Source: Bacteroidota bacterium (GTDB lineage: Bacteria; Bacteroidota; Bacteroidia; Chitinophagales; Chitinophagaceae). Taken from it: a DNA stretch of 51,603 nucleotides. The first letter of the stretch is position 1, and each line of letters begins with the position of its first letter. Under the pieces are notes generated by a model. The model searched no databases and was not told the DNA's origin. It was given only the letters and a program-made list of their open reading frames with translations. Below, piece by piece: positions 1 to 9,387 of the stretch. Both the position numbers and the translations under genes were made by a program. The stretch spans positions 1-51,603 of the forward strand of contig JAFDXG010000187.1 of assembly GCA_018268105.1 (NCBI GenBank). The letters are read 5' to 3'.

Positions 1-2
1 AT

Positions 3-845
3 TATTTCAAAAAACGGCCGCTTTTATCATTCTCCACCCTGGGTTGTCCCGATTGGGAGTTTGAACACATACTTGATTTTGCAGTAAAAAACGAATACCA
101 GGGAATTGAGATAAGGGGAATAAAACGCCAGGTGGATCTTTTTCAATGTCCTGAATTTGCCAATAGTGCAGCTATTGCCAATACAAAAAAACAATTTAAG
201 GAACATAAACTTTCCATAGTTGATCTGGGGTCGTCTGTAGCTCTCCACCATACGGGGCAAACCGAGCGACAAAAAAATATTGATGATGGTAAACGATATA
301 TTGACCTTGCACATGCACTGGGTTGCCCATTTGTGCGGGTTTTTCCCAATAACCTGCCAAAAGATAATACCCGTGAAGCAGTGATGCAACTTATTATAAG
401 TGGGTTGCAGCAACTTGGCGATTATGCTAAATCATCAGGTGTTACAGTATTGATGGAATCGCATGGCGAAGTAGTGTATGCTGCAGATATTTCATATATT
501 ATGGAATCTGCAGATAACCCAAGAGTAGGCATAGTATGGGATATAACCAACATGTGGACAGTTACCAAGGAACCTCCGGCTACAGTATATGCAAAGCTGA
601 AAAAATATATCCACCACACTCATATTAAGGATGCAAAAATAGTAGGAGACAATTTAGAATATGTGTTGCTGGGACACGGAGATTCTCCCATTTTTGATGC
701 TATTGATATTCTATACAAAGACGGATATAAAGGATTTTATAGTTTTGAGTGGGAAAAACTCTGGCACCCCGATATTGCTGAGCCCGAAATTGCATTGGCA
801 GATTATCCACTTGCAATGAAAAAACATTTCTCTAAAAAAATGTAA
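3..845 (+). CDS. Sugar phosphate isomerase/epimerase family protein (5' end cut by window)
   Basis: The frame is open from the window edge, so the true start lies upstream; a GTG at 132 is internal, because the residues before it (LSFSTLGCPDWEF, then EYQGIEIRG) are the usual first strand and helix of xylose-isomerase-like TIM barrels. About 280 residues are visible, close to the full size of the family. Candidate metal-binding and catalytic positions are seen in VLMESHG, GIVWDITNMW, HTHIKDAK and FYSFEWEKLW. Members isomerise or epimerise sugars and inositol derivatives, usually in the cytoplasm. No signal peptide can be judged. The substrate cannot be read from the sequence. The gene converges on the OsmC-like gene with about 50 bases between them. 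Confidence 0.85.
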   Translation, partial: YFKKRPLLSFSTLGCPDWEFEHILDFAVKNEYQGIEIRGIKRQVDLFQCPEFANSAAIANTKKQFKEHKLSIVDLGSSVALHHTGQTERQKNIDDGKRYIDLAHALGCPFVRVFPNNLPKDNTREAVMQLIISGLQQLGDYAKSSGVTVLMESHGEVVYAADISYIMESADNPRVGIVWDITNMWTVTKEPPATVYAKLKKYIHHTHIKDAKIVGDNLEYVLLGHGDSPIFDAIDILYKDGYKGFYSFEWEKLWHPDIAEPEIALADYPLAMKKHFSKKM

Positions 846-898
846 TCCTGCCTTTTTATTTGGCTAATACTTTGCACAGCAATTGACTGCCGAAACAG

Positions 899-1366
899 TT
901 ACACCCTGCATACCGCTTCACATTTTACCGGGAAATTGCAGGAGTTGGAAATGAAACATTTTTTATGTGCTTCTTCATGAAGCTGTTTGGCAAACAGCAT
1001 ATTTGCAGCTTCATATACAGTTACAACCGGATGTAATATTACTTCAATAAACCGCCCAGAACCATCCGCGTCTTCCTGTAAGGTTCCCTCTGCAGCATCT
1101 TCATAAGCAATCACTATTAGGCCAGATTCGCTGCATAAATGCAGGAACCATAGCATATGGCAGGATGATAAAGAAGCCACAAGCAACTCTTCAGGATTAT
1201 AACAGCTACGGTCGCCACGAAACAAGGGATCCGAAGAAGCTGCAATTACAGGTTTTCCCTCAGTAACAATAGTATGATTGCGACTATAGCCAGTATAGTC
1301 CGCAGTACCTGAACCCAGGTTTCCCGTCCAGGTTAATTTGGTAGTATAACGATGTGAACGATGCAT
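899..1366 (-). CDS. OsmC-like peroxiredoxin family protein
   Basis: 155 residues without signal peptide. The OsmC/Ohr hallmarks are present: a first redox cysteine in SLSSCHMLWF (C69) preceded by an acidic pair (NPEELL), and a second cysteine in ISNSCNFPV (C143). In the family these two cysteines reduce organic hydroperoxides with dithiol donors. The N-terminal half reads HRYTTKLTWTGN and later SDPLFRGD, as in the YhfA/OsmC-like branch rather than classic Ohr. It lies downstream of atpDC on the same strand, but a strong terminator stands between them, so it is probably transcribed alone. Assignment to the superfamily is solid; the physiological substrate is inference. Confidence 0.85.
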   Translation of the reverse strand: MHRSHRYTTKLTWTGNLGSGTADYTGYSRNHTIVTEGKPVIAASSDPLFRGDRSCYNPEELLVASLSSCHMLWFLHLCSESGLIVIAYEDAAEGTLQEDADGSGRFIEVILHPVVTVYEAANMLFAKQLHEEAHKKCFISNSCNFPVKCEAVCRV

Positions 1367-1375
1367 TAGAAATAA

Positions 1376-1416
1376 TTAAAAGAAAAATCCCCGGGTAAAA
1401 AATATTAACCGGGGAT
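1376..1416 (-). terminator. Rho-independent terminator of atpDC
   Basis: On the minus strand a perfect 8-bp stem, ATCCCCGG (1416-1409) with CCGGGGAT (1394-1387), is followed by a T-rich tract at 1387-1376. It begins about 20 bases after the atpC stop codon and precedes the OsmC-like gene. Confidence 0.8.
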
Positions 1417-1436
1417 AGTAATATTTCAAAACGATA

Positions 1437-1694
1437 TCATCCTACCTCAGAAGCACCTTCTACCAGTACAGCTACTTTATTATTCAGTACTTCTGCAAAA
1501 CCACCATTGATTTGATAAGAAGCCCCTGCTCCAGTCTTATCTTTTAACACTTTGATACGACCTGAACCCAGTGCAGTTACCAATGGAGCATGCCTGTTGA
1601 GTATCTCGAGTGATCCGCTGATACCAGGTAGCTGCACTCCATATACTTCACCGCTGAATAATTTGCGCTCCGGAGTTAATATTTCTAATTCCAT
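1437..1694 (-). CDS. atpC: ATP synthase F1 epsilon subunit
   Basis: 85 residues, corresponding to the N-terminal beta-sandwich of epsilon (MELEILTPERKLFSGEVYGV, then LEILNRHAPLVTALGSG and YQINGGFAEVLNNKVAVLVE). The C-terminal helical hairpin present in the roughly 135-residue proteobacterial protein is missing; short epsilon subunits are common in Bacteroidota, so this is not a truncation specific to this genome. It belongs to the rotor stalk of F1Fo ATP synthase and connects gamma to the c-ring. It follows atpD by 17 bases and shares its promoter and terminator. Confidence 0.95.
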   Translation of the reverse strand: MELEILTPERKLFSGEVYGVQLPGISGSLEILNRHAPLVTALGSGRIKVLKDKTGAGASYQINGGFAEVLNNKVAVLVEGASEVG

Positions 1695-1711
1695 TTGGTT
1701 TTATTTTATAA

Positions 1712-3214
<1,503 letters not shown>

Positions 3215-3242
3215 TTAAAATATTTTAAGGTATAAGGACAAA

Positions 3243-3280
3243 TGTGCGGCAAAGGTAAGGTTCGGCAAATAATTGTCCAA
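3243..3280 (-). promoter_or_regulatory. Bacteroidota-type promoter for atpDC
   Basis: On the minus strand TTG (3280-3278), a 20-base spacer and TACCTTTG (3257-3250) match the Bacteroidota sigma consensus TTG-N19/20-TANNTTTG exactly. Transcription would start near 3243, giving a leader of about 31 bases before the atpD ATG at 3211. Confidence 0.75.
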
Positions 3281-3318
3281 TTTGAAAAGAGAATATTTTA
3301 TAAACAATGGCTTTTACT

Positions 3319-3344
3319 AAAAAAGCCGCACTCTTCGTGCGGCT
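3319..3344 (-). terminator. Rho-independent terminator closing the candidate ncRNA
   Basis: GCCGCAC (3343-3337 on the minus strand) pairs with GTGCGGC (3331-3325) over a 5-base loop, followed by six T residues (3324-3319). The orientation serves transcripts read leftward. It lies about 40 bases upstream of the atpDC promoter and so insulates that operon. Confidence 0.65.
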
Positions 3345-3705
3345 CAATCTTTTGAAATCTTGTCAGAGGTTAATGAACAATTTTTACATTTTTCTGCAGG
3401 GTACTGACGGATTTCGGTTCTTAGGGTTGGTTCATTTCAAATATTGGATGAAAGTAGGTTGACTGGTTTTACACAGGTTACTTTTGGGGTTTTTACATTG
3501 ACATTGGATAACGTTTGTGGTTTTCGGATTCGGAACCGGTGTTTACATGGATTTGGATTACATTAAGTTTGGGTTTTTCAATCGTGTCATTTTCAAAGGA
3601 TATTGTTGTTCTTCTCAGGGTTTAGGTGTTTTCTAAAGGGCGCTGGTTTTCAGGGATTAGGGATCAGGGATCTTAGGGTTTTATTATTGTGTCATCGTTG
3701 ACAAT
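3319..3705 (-). ncRNA. Candidate non-coding RNA upstream of atpDC
   Basis: This is the gene-free stretch before the histidine kinase operon. Read on the minus strand it is rich in A and C, poor in G, and full of stop codons in every frame; no convincing ORF is present. It ends in a clean rho-independent terminator, which implies transcription on this strand, and no protein gene lies upstream to supply that transcript. A partial -7 element, CATCTTTG (7 of 8 to TANNTTTG), occurs near 3713-3706, but no -33 TTG at the proper distance was found. ATGTAA, a start codon fused to a stop codon, occurs four times (+ strand TTACAT at 3384, 3493, 3543 and 3558), and several CCCTAA/AACCC motifs recur. The 5' end is approximate and no known RNA family is claimed. 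Confidence 0.3.
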
Positions 3706-3897
3706 ACAAAGATGCTAAGGATTGCCAGCTTTTGGAACTTATTTCGACAAAGAACATAATACTGTCGTTATTCGGGAAGAAAGATTCGATATTACTAACG
3801 GCAGCAATTTTCAGCCATTTACACAATTCATACCCTAAAAACCACAATTCATCCATAGATACATTAAGCAATTTCCCTTGTTCTTATCTTTAGGTTA

Positions 3898-4947
3898 ATG
3901 GCATTACAGCGATACAGCGATAAGGAGTTAAAACTATTTCTGTGGGTGATTCTCCCCTATTGTATGATTATGAATCACATCATATTCAAAAACTGTGTAT
4001 ACAACACGCTGTACAATTTTTTTCTACATACCTGTTTGTCTGCTTTATATTTATTTTTTGCCTATTTCATTTTTGGGCTAGTCGGCTCATATATTCAAAG
4101 AAGATTTCCCTCCAATCAAGACCTGTTTAAACGAATAGGTATTATGCTTCCTTTATTTTATGGAATGAACGTGTTGCTGGTTGCCGGTCTGTATTTTTAT
4201 TATAACAGGCTGAATATTTTATTATGCCCTATCCAAAAAGATAATTTCTGGTGGGCATTAGGTTTTGGTTGCTTTGCAAGTACTGTAATTACATTACTGA
4301 ATGAAGCAGCTGTCAACTGGTCTAAATGGAAGAGTGCAGTTACTGAGACTGAACAGCTAAATACAGCTTATCAAAAAAGCAAATTATACGGACTTAAAGG
4401 TCAAATCAATCCCCACTTTCTTTTTAACTGTTTTAATTCTCTTTCATCTCTTATCCAGGAGGATGAGCAACAGGCGGAACGCTTCCTGGCTGAAATGACG
4501 AGGGTGCACCGATATATGTTACGCACCGATGATGATCATCTGATAAGCCTGGACCAGGAGATTAATTTTGCAAAATCTTATTTGCACCTGCTAAAAACCC
4601 GGTTTGGGCAGGCCATTCATATCACGGTAAATGTTGACTCAGGTGTATTACAAAAACAAATACCACCTTTGAGCCTGCAAGTGATTCTGGAAAATATCAT
4701 TTATACTAATTCCATAATTAAAGCCTCACCACTCTCCCTTTTTATTTGCAATGAGAAAGACAAATTAATTGTCAGAAATTCTATACATCAAAAAGTGTTA
4801 AATAAAGTGGCAAATCTTGAAGAAGGGCTAGACAACCTTATTGCGAAATACCGGTTGTTGGGTGGCAATGAAATCCAGGTACTGGAAAACACTCATGAAC
4901 GTGCCATCAGCCTGCCATTGTTTGACAAAACTGAAGTTGCGCAATGA
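3898..4947 (+). CDS. LytS/YehU-type sensor histidine kinase, degenerate ATP-binding region
   Basis: 349 residues. The N-terminal half (about 12-140) holds four likely membrane segments and no recognisable extracellular sensor domain. The His_kinase (PF06580-type) phosphoacceptor motif QINPHFLFNCFNSL is intact, with H173. The ATP-binding part is eroded: the N-box reads LENIIYTN where its downstream paralogue has VENTVKHN, and the G-box reads NLEEGLDNL where the paralogue has STGIGLKNI. It may therefore be a weak kinase, a pseudokinase or a phosphatase partner; that is inference. Its stop overlaps the next gene's start (ATGA), so translation is coupled. TTATCTTTA lies just before the ATG, so the leader may be nearly absent. 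Confidence 0.88.
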   Translation: MALQRYSDKELKLFLWVILPYCMIMNHIIFKNCVYNTLYNFFLHTCLSALYLFFAYFIFGLVGSYIQRRFPSNQDLFKRIGIMLPLFYGMNVLLVAGLYFYYNRLNILLCPIQKDNFWWALGFGCFASTVITLLNEAAVNWSKWKSAVTETEQLNTAYQKSKLYGLKGQINPHFLFNCFNSLSSLIQEDEQQAERFLAEMTRVHRYMLRTDDDHLISLDQEINFAKSYLHLLKTRFGQAIHITVNVDSGVLQKQIPPLSLQVILENIIYTNSIIKASPLSLFICNEKDKLIVRNSIHQKVLNKVANLEEGLDNLIAKYRLLGGNEIQVLENTHERAISLPLFDKTEVAQ

Positions 4948-5999
4948 ATTTCAAAAAACCACCTGCATACGAATTTTACGGGTTTCTGATATCCATGCCA
5001 TTCATTACGCTTTGGGTACACTACATCATGTTTGGGAACCGTGTTTTTACAGACCCGAATCTGTGGTTTTTTTCCTTTCCTCTTTTATTTGTACTGGCCG
5101 TTGTTTCCTGGTACTGTCATTTCCGATACCACAATTTCGTAGCATCCAAATTTCCGGGATTGAAGAATTCCTATAAAAGAATAGCTGTTAAACTTCTGGT
5201 ATATCCTTTAGTGATGGTGCCATCGGTGATAATATTACACTCACTATATGCCTGGTTTCATCTTTTTGGATATTCTTACAACTCCAATGCACTGAGGTTG
5301 TGGTTGCTGCAGGGCATTGTGGTCAATTTAATTTTTGAAACTCTTTGGGAAGTCATTTATATTATTGACCAGTACAAGGACAGTTTAACGGAAAAAGAAT
5401 TACTGGAACTGATGAATACGGAACAGGAATTTGAAAATCTCAAGTCACAGATAAATCCACACTTTCTGTTCAATTGCTTTAATACCTTATCCGGATTGAT
5501 TTCAGAAGACAAAAAGATGGCCGACCAGTTTCTGAATGAATTAAGTAAGGTGTATCGCTATGTATTAAACTCCAATCAAAATGATTTAACTACTGTGCAT
5601 AGTGAAGCCAGGTTTATACAAAGTTATCTTGCATTACTGCAAACCAGGTATGGGCCGGCACTTCATGTAAATATCGCTATTGATGAATCCTGCTTTAACC
5701 GGGCTATTCCCACCATGAGCCTTCAGCTCTTAGTGGAGAATACGGTTAAGCACAATATTGTCAGCAAAAAAGAGCCTTTATACATTGACATATACACTAC
5801 ACCGGAAAATGAGTTAATTGTAAGTAATAACCTGCAGCCCAGGCAACGGAAAGAGATTTCCACAGGTATCGGGTTAAAAAATATTAAAAGCAAATACAGT
5901 TTGTTGAAAGAGCCTGGCTTTAAGTGGGGTGTATATGATAACAAATTTCTGGTAAAACTGCCCTTAATAAAAGATAAACAACAAATAATCAATTTATAG
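4944..5999 (+). CDS. LytS/YehU-type sensor histidine kinase
   Basis: 351 residues, a paralogue of the preceding protein that aligns with it almost without gaps: both have the phosphoacceptor at H173 in QINPHFLFNCFN. Four predicted membrane helices occupy about residues 10-142. Here the ATP site is complete, with N266 and H270 in LLVENTVKHN and a G-box STGIGLKN at 306-313. The protein should autophosphorylate and pass the phosphate to a LytTR response regulator, most likely the product of the gene that starts two bases after its stop codon. The ligand cannot be inferred. The kinase-kinase-regulator order suggests that a heterodimer is possible. Confidence 0.92.
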   Translation: MNFKKPPAYEFYGFLISMPFITLWVHYIMFGNRVFTDPNLWFFSFPLLFVLAVVSWYCHFRYHNFVASKFPGLKNSYKRIAVKLLVYPLVMVPSVIILHSLYAWFHLFGYSYNSNALRLWLLQGIVVNLIFETLWEVIYIIDQYKDSLTEKELLELMNTEQEFENLKSQINPHFLFNCFNTLSGLISEDKKMADQFLNELSKVYRYVLNSNQNDLTTVHSEARFIQSYLALLQTRYGPALHVNIAIDESCFNRAIPTMSLQLLVENTVKHNIVSKKEPLYIDIYTTPENELIVSNNLQPRQRKEISTGIGLKNIKSKYSLLKEPGFKWGVYDNKFLVKLPLIKDKQQIINL

Positions 6000-6001
6000 T
6001 T

Positions 6002-6763
6002 ATGAAGGTTTTAATTATTGAAGATGAAGATCTCGCCGTTAAGAAATTACAGAAGACTCTTTCGTTTGTAGACAATACGATAGAGATTGCAGGTATTACT
6101 GACAGTATAAGTAGTTCAGTAGAATGGCTGCAAAATAACGAAGCGCCTGATCTGATCTTAATGGATATAGAGCTAGCCGACGGGCAGAGTTTTGCCATAT
6201 TTGACCTCATATCAGTAACCAGCCCCGTAATTTTTACTACCAGTTACGATGAGTTTGCCCTCAAAGCGTTTAAAGTAAACAGCATTGATTATCTGCTAAA
6301 ACCGGTGCAGCCGGAAGACCTTGAAGTGGCTTTGAAAAAATACAAAAGCATGAGAGGTAATACTACAACAACAGATATTCAGTCTCTTGTAAAAGAATTG
6401 CAGCAGCAATTATTTCCGAAGGAATACCGGAAACGGTTCCTGGTTAAGAATGGTCAGAAATTAATTAGCATTGCCATTGACAGTATTGCTTACTTCTATT
6501 CCGACGGGCGCCTCAATTTCTTTAGGACTGTTGACAATAAGAAGTATGTTGTTGATTATACCATGGATGAACTGGAAGATATGCTAAACCCACAGGATTA
6601 TTTTCGTGTCAGCCGTTCCTTTTATGTTTCTATTGCCTGTATATCGAAGATTGACGATTATTTTGGCAACCGGCTTATTCTGCAGTTACAACCGGCAACC
6701 GACAAAGAGGTATTGGTAAGCAGGGAAAAAGTGATGTCGTTTAAAAAATGGATGGGTAAATAG
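6002..6763 (+). CDS. LytTR family DNA-binding response regulator
   Basis: 253 residues. A receiver domain occupies about 1-120: the acidic pocket is IIEDED (residues 5-10), the phosphorylatable aspartate is D55 in LILMDIELAD, and the conserved lysine is in DYLLKPV. A LytTR DNA-binding domain fills the C-terminal third (KRFLVKNGQKLISIAIDSIAYFYSDG, ending EKVMSFKKWMGK), including the typical YFRVSRSFYVS stretch. It completes a three-gene two-component operon with the two kinases. Repeats of TGACYRTAAC just after the gene, and TGACCGT in a dyad at 7855, are candidate binding sites, though LytTR specificity was not tested. Confidence 0.95.
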   Translation: MKVLIIEDEDLAVKKLQKTLSFVDNTIEIAGITDSISSSVEWLQNNEAPDLILMDIELADGQSFAIFDLISVTSPVIFTTSYDEFALKAFKVNSIDYLLKPVQPEDLEVALKKYKSMRGNTTTTDIQSLVKELQQQLFPKEYRKRFLVKNGQKLISIAIDSIAYFYSDGRLNFFRTVDNKKYVVDYTMDELEDMLNPQDYFRVSRSFYVSIACISKIDDYFGNRLILQLQPATDKEVLVSREKVMSFKKWMGK

Positions 6764-6789
6764 GATTTTTTGTGTATTGGGTATCTGTT

Positions 6790-6842
6790 TGACCGTAACA
6801 ACAATAGCATGACCATAACAATTTTTTTTGAGGTTATAGTCA
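6790..6842. repeat. Cluster of three TGACYRTAAC decamers
   Basis: TGACCGTAAC (6790-6799) and TGACCATAAC (6810-6819) are direct repeats exactly 20 bases apart; TGACTATAAC lies inverted at 6842-6833. The 20-base phasing on one face of the helix resembles the tandem half-sites bound by LytTR regulators, one of which ends at 6763. The site lies between two converging genes rather than in front of a promoter, so a binding role is tentative. Confidence 0.4.
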
Positions 6843-6882
6843 TACTATGATAGAAGGATATCCAGTATCAAAAGTAGAGCAA

Positions 6883-7431
6883 TCAAAACTTTTGCAGGAA
6901 TTTCAATGCATTTCCGTTACCATTTAGCTTGAGATAAATTGCTTTGGTACCATTGCTCTCAGTATTTAGTTCGTAGGTGTATTTAGTGATTTTTGTAATT
7001 TCATTTTCAGAAAGATCCCGGTCTTCAGTTGTGATTCCGTTTTTGGTTTGTTTGTAATGTGCCGATTTTGCATAAGTCGTAATCGTAGCATCAGCATCAT
7101 TTATTACCACTGTTCCTTTTGTTAACGACTGATGATAAGTAGCCACGCCACCGGTTGCTGTTTTTGATGTGAAGTACTGATCAAAAGTTCCGTTTGCATT
7201 AAATTTAAAAGCGATAGCCATTTCAAAAGCATTGCCGATGTAATCAGCAGGATTCTGACTCCAGTACTCGGTCATTGAAAAAAAACCATACATCCAGTTT
7301 CCGCCTAAAGCACGGGGCACTTCGGAGCGGGGAGTATCTCCATATTCATCTTTATCAATCGTTTTGTCTTTTTCGCAAGATCCCAACATGACAGTAGCCA
7401 CAAGAAGGATAATTAAGCATTTTTTATTCAT
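6883..7431 (-). CDS. Hypothetical lipoprotein
   Basis: 182 residues of unrecognised family. The N-terminus MNKKCLIILLVATVMLGSC is a lipoprotein signal with the lipobox LGSC, so the mature protein begins at C19 and is followed by a charged linker (EKDKTIDKDEYGD). The remainder has the alternating pattern of a small beta-barrel, with FKFNANGTFDQYFTSKTA and a final YLKLNGNGNALKFLQKF, reminiscent of lipocalin-like or META-type lipoproteins of Bacteroidota; this is only a resemblance. It is probably exported to the periplasm or outer membrane. It converges on the LytTR gene and has no operon partner. An ATG at 7431 and the signal peptide fix the start. Confidence 0.75.
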   Translation of the reverse strand: MNKKCLIILLVATVMLGSCEKDKTIDKDEYGDTPRSEVPRALGGNWMYGFFSMTEYWSQNPADYIGNAFEMAIAFKFNANGTFDQYFTSKTATGGVATYHQSLTKGTVVINDADATITTYAKSAHYKQTKNGITTEDRDLSENEITKITKYTYELNTESNGTKAIYLKLNGNGNALKFLQKF

Positions 7432-7920
7432 ATATTTTTTTATTTGGGGGCAAAACTATGGTGGACTCTCCTGTCGGAGACTATTAGAGGTAATGAATTG
7501 AAATTTTCGTTGGATGAATGGTTATTAATTCAGGAAGAGAGTGGGAAATGGTTCAGGATAATTTTGTTATGAACGATTCCAGTACATTTTAAATCGTTTC
7601 TATTTCTTCAAGGCCCTACAAGTAAACTAATATTTGATAAGTAGTAATATCGATTTGAATAATTTTATCGCTTATCAGTTTAAAATGGAATAAATTCTTC
7701 TTTAGAAATTGCTGATCAAAATATGTTTGTCTCTGTTTTGAGTATCAGCTCCACCAGTCATAAGAATCATCTCATCGCAGATAATATTCACTTGCTGATA
7801 ATTTTCGCTCCGCAATAAATAGAACAAAATATTTTACAGTTGATACACTGCTTTTGACCGTTCAATACGGTCATTACTTGAAATGATTCACCGGTGATTC
7901 AGTTTTGCAAAAATTTTGAA
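7432..7920. other. Gene-free intergenic region
   Basis: About 490 AT-rich bases between two diverging lipoprotein genes. No ORF with coding character, RNA gene or terminator was recognised. The only notable structure is the dyad at 7855-7873. The rest is unexplained and could be leader, decayed coding sequence or spacer. Confidence 0.5.
7855..7873. promoter_or_regulatory. Inverted repeat TGACCGT-N5-ACGGTCA
   Basis: A perfect 7-bp dyad with a TCAAT spacer, 47 bases before the ATG of the ZU5-like lipoprotein. Its arm shares TTTGACCGT with the decamer cluster after the LytTR gene. An operator role, possibly for that regulator, is inferred from position and shared sequence only. Confidence 0.4.
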
Positions 7921-9216
7921 ATGAAAAAAATCATTTTCTCCAGGAAACTCCGGTTATGTTTGTTATTTATCATTTTTACCGGGCTATTCATTGCCTGCAA
8001 AAAGAATTCGATAGAAACCGAAACACCTTTACCTCCGGAGTCAGTCTCCGGACAGGCAACACCAGTAGGTGAACCACAGGAAACTCCAGTAACAGCTACA
8101 ATAGGGGCCGCAGGGGGCACACTACAGTCGGCCGATGGGCAGGTTCGGATAGTAGTGCCTTCAGGTGCCTTGGCAGGAGACAACAACTTCAGTGTACAGC
8201 GAATAACAAATACAAATATTGCGGGCAGGGGATCAGCCTATCGGTTACTGCCTCACGGACTACAGTTTTCAAAACCAATTATTATATCATTTTTTTGTGA
8301 CACCGCTAACTTTGAAGAAATAGTTGCTGATGCAATAGGAATAGCTTATCAGGATGACAAAGGAGTATGGCAGGGATCAGGGGCAATTTATGATTCTGTT
8401 GCGAAAACTTTTTCTGTTTCTACTTCACACTTTAGTGATTGGAGTCTGTTTACTGCATTTGCTATCAATCCGGTTACTGCAGCATTAGAACCGGGGAAAA
8501 CTTTGCATTTGAGTGTAGTAAATTATATGTCTGATGATTTACCTGTACCTCCTGTGCCTGGTGTAAAAAAACCGATTGGGCCACAACATGACCTTAATGC
8601 TCAGTATATTAAAGAGTGGAAACTGGCAGGTGAAGGAAAGTTAATTGCCAATGGGTCAGAAGCAGATTACATTGCCCCTACTACTATTCCATCTAAGAAT
8701 CCTGTAGCTGTTTCAGTTTCACTTAATGGTTCCGGCAACAGTAAATATCTGCTTGTTTCGAATATATATATTGGTGCAGAAGGTATTACATTTCGTATAA
8801 ATAACGGACCCTGGTTACGTGGAACAATTCCTCTGGGTGTTGTGGAAGCTGAAGGGATTCACAGCCTTGATGCTGCCGTAGTGCCAGCCGATGGCGGTGC
8901 GGCAAACGCGGCACTAAGTCTTAAATGGAGTGGTTATCCCTCCGGCTGGCATTTGAATTGGGGAAAAAAACTACCCTGGTTTCTATACCAGCCACCCGGG
9001 ACCACAATCTATCAGCAGTTTATAGTGCAGGGCAAAAATATCATTCCCAGCTTGGGAGGTGTACACTTCAGCAGTTATTCAGAAACAAAGGGCAAAGATA
9101 TTATCGGCAGTTTTATTCTTGAGCAAGCAGGTAAAATGGAAAGTACAGGTACCGGAGTAAAATGGACCCCGGTTAAAATTGAAGGCTTTTTTAAGACAAA
9201 GCGTAATACACTATAA
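7921..9216 (+). CDS. ZU5-like domain lipoprotein of unknown function
   Basis: 431 residues from the ATG at 7921; an ATG nine codons upstream would spoil the signal peptide (MKKIIFSRKLRLCLLFIIF, then lipobox FIAC). After a proline-rich linker, residues about 60-140 resemble a ZU5 domain (ATIGAAGGTLQSADGQVRIV, then VPSGALAG), a fold seen in many Bacteroidota surface proteins. The C-terminal half is beta-rich and carries no recognised catalytic motif. It is likely anchored to the outer membrane or periplasmic face. It stands alone between a candidate operator and a strong terminator, so it is probably a single-gene transcript. Function is unknown. Confidence 0.8.
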   Translation: MKKIIFSRKLRLCLLFIIFTGLFIACKKNSIETETPLPPESVSGQATPVGEPQETPVTATIGAAGGTLQSADGQVRIVVPSGALAGDNNFSVQRITNTNIAGRGSAYRLLPHGLQFSKPIIISFFCDTANFEEIVADAIGIAYQDDKGVWQGSGAIYDSVAKTFSVSTSHFSDWSLFTAFAINPVTAALEPGKTLHLSVVNYMSDDLPVPPVPGVKKPIGPQHDLNAQYIKEWKLAGEGKLIANGSEADYIAPTTIPSKNPVAVSVSLNGSGNSKYLLVSNIYIGAEGITFRINNGPWLRGTIPLGVVEAEGIHSLDAAVVPADGGAANAALSLKWSGYPSGWHLNWGKKLPWFLYQPPGTTIYQQFIVQGKNIIPSLGGVHFSSYSETKGKDIIGSFILEQAGKMESTGTGVKWTPVKIEGFFKTKRNTL

Positions 9217-9226
9217 GTTTTAATTA

Positions 9227-9259
9227 AAAGGATCGCTGGATGCAGTGATCCTTTCTTTT
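9227..9259 (+). terminator. Rho-independent terminator after the ZU5-like lipoprotein gene
   Basis: AAAGGATCGCT (9227-9237) pairs with AGTGATCCTTT (9244-9254) with one G-T pair over a 6-base loop, followed by TCTTTT. It starts 11 bases after the stop codon. Confidence 0.8.
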
Positions 9260-9387
9260 GAGTTTTTATTCATGGGAATAGTTGCTGTTCATTTTTCTCA
9301 ATCACCTAAATGCAATATGTAGCAGATGTGATTAATCGCTAAAGTTATTTCAATAAAAAGCATTCCCATAGTCTCAAAAAATTGCAA

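Noticed and set aside
27..413. 128-residue ORF on the minus strand at the window edge
   Set aside because: Antisense to the sugar-phosphate isomerase-like gene, whose protein has clear family motifs.
3640..3682. GGGATTAGGGATCAGGGATC repeats as a CRISPR or tandem-repeat array
   Set aside because: Only a few short imperfect units, no spacers of constant length and no cas genes; more likely part of the candidate ncRNA's low-complexity sequence.
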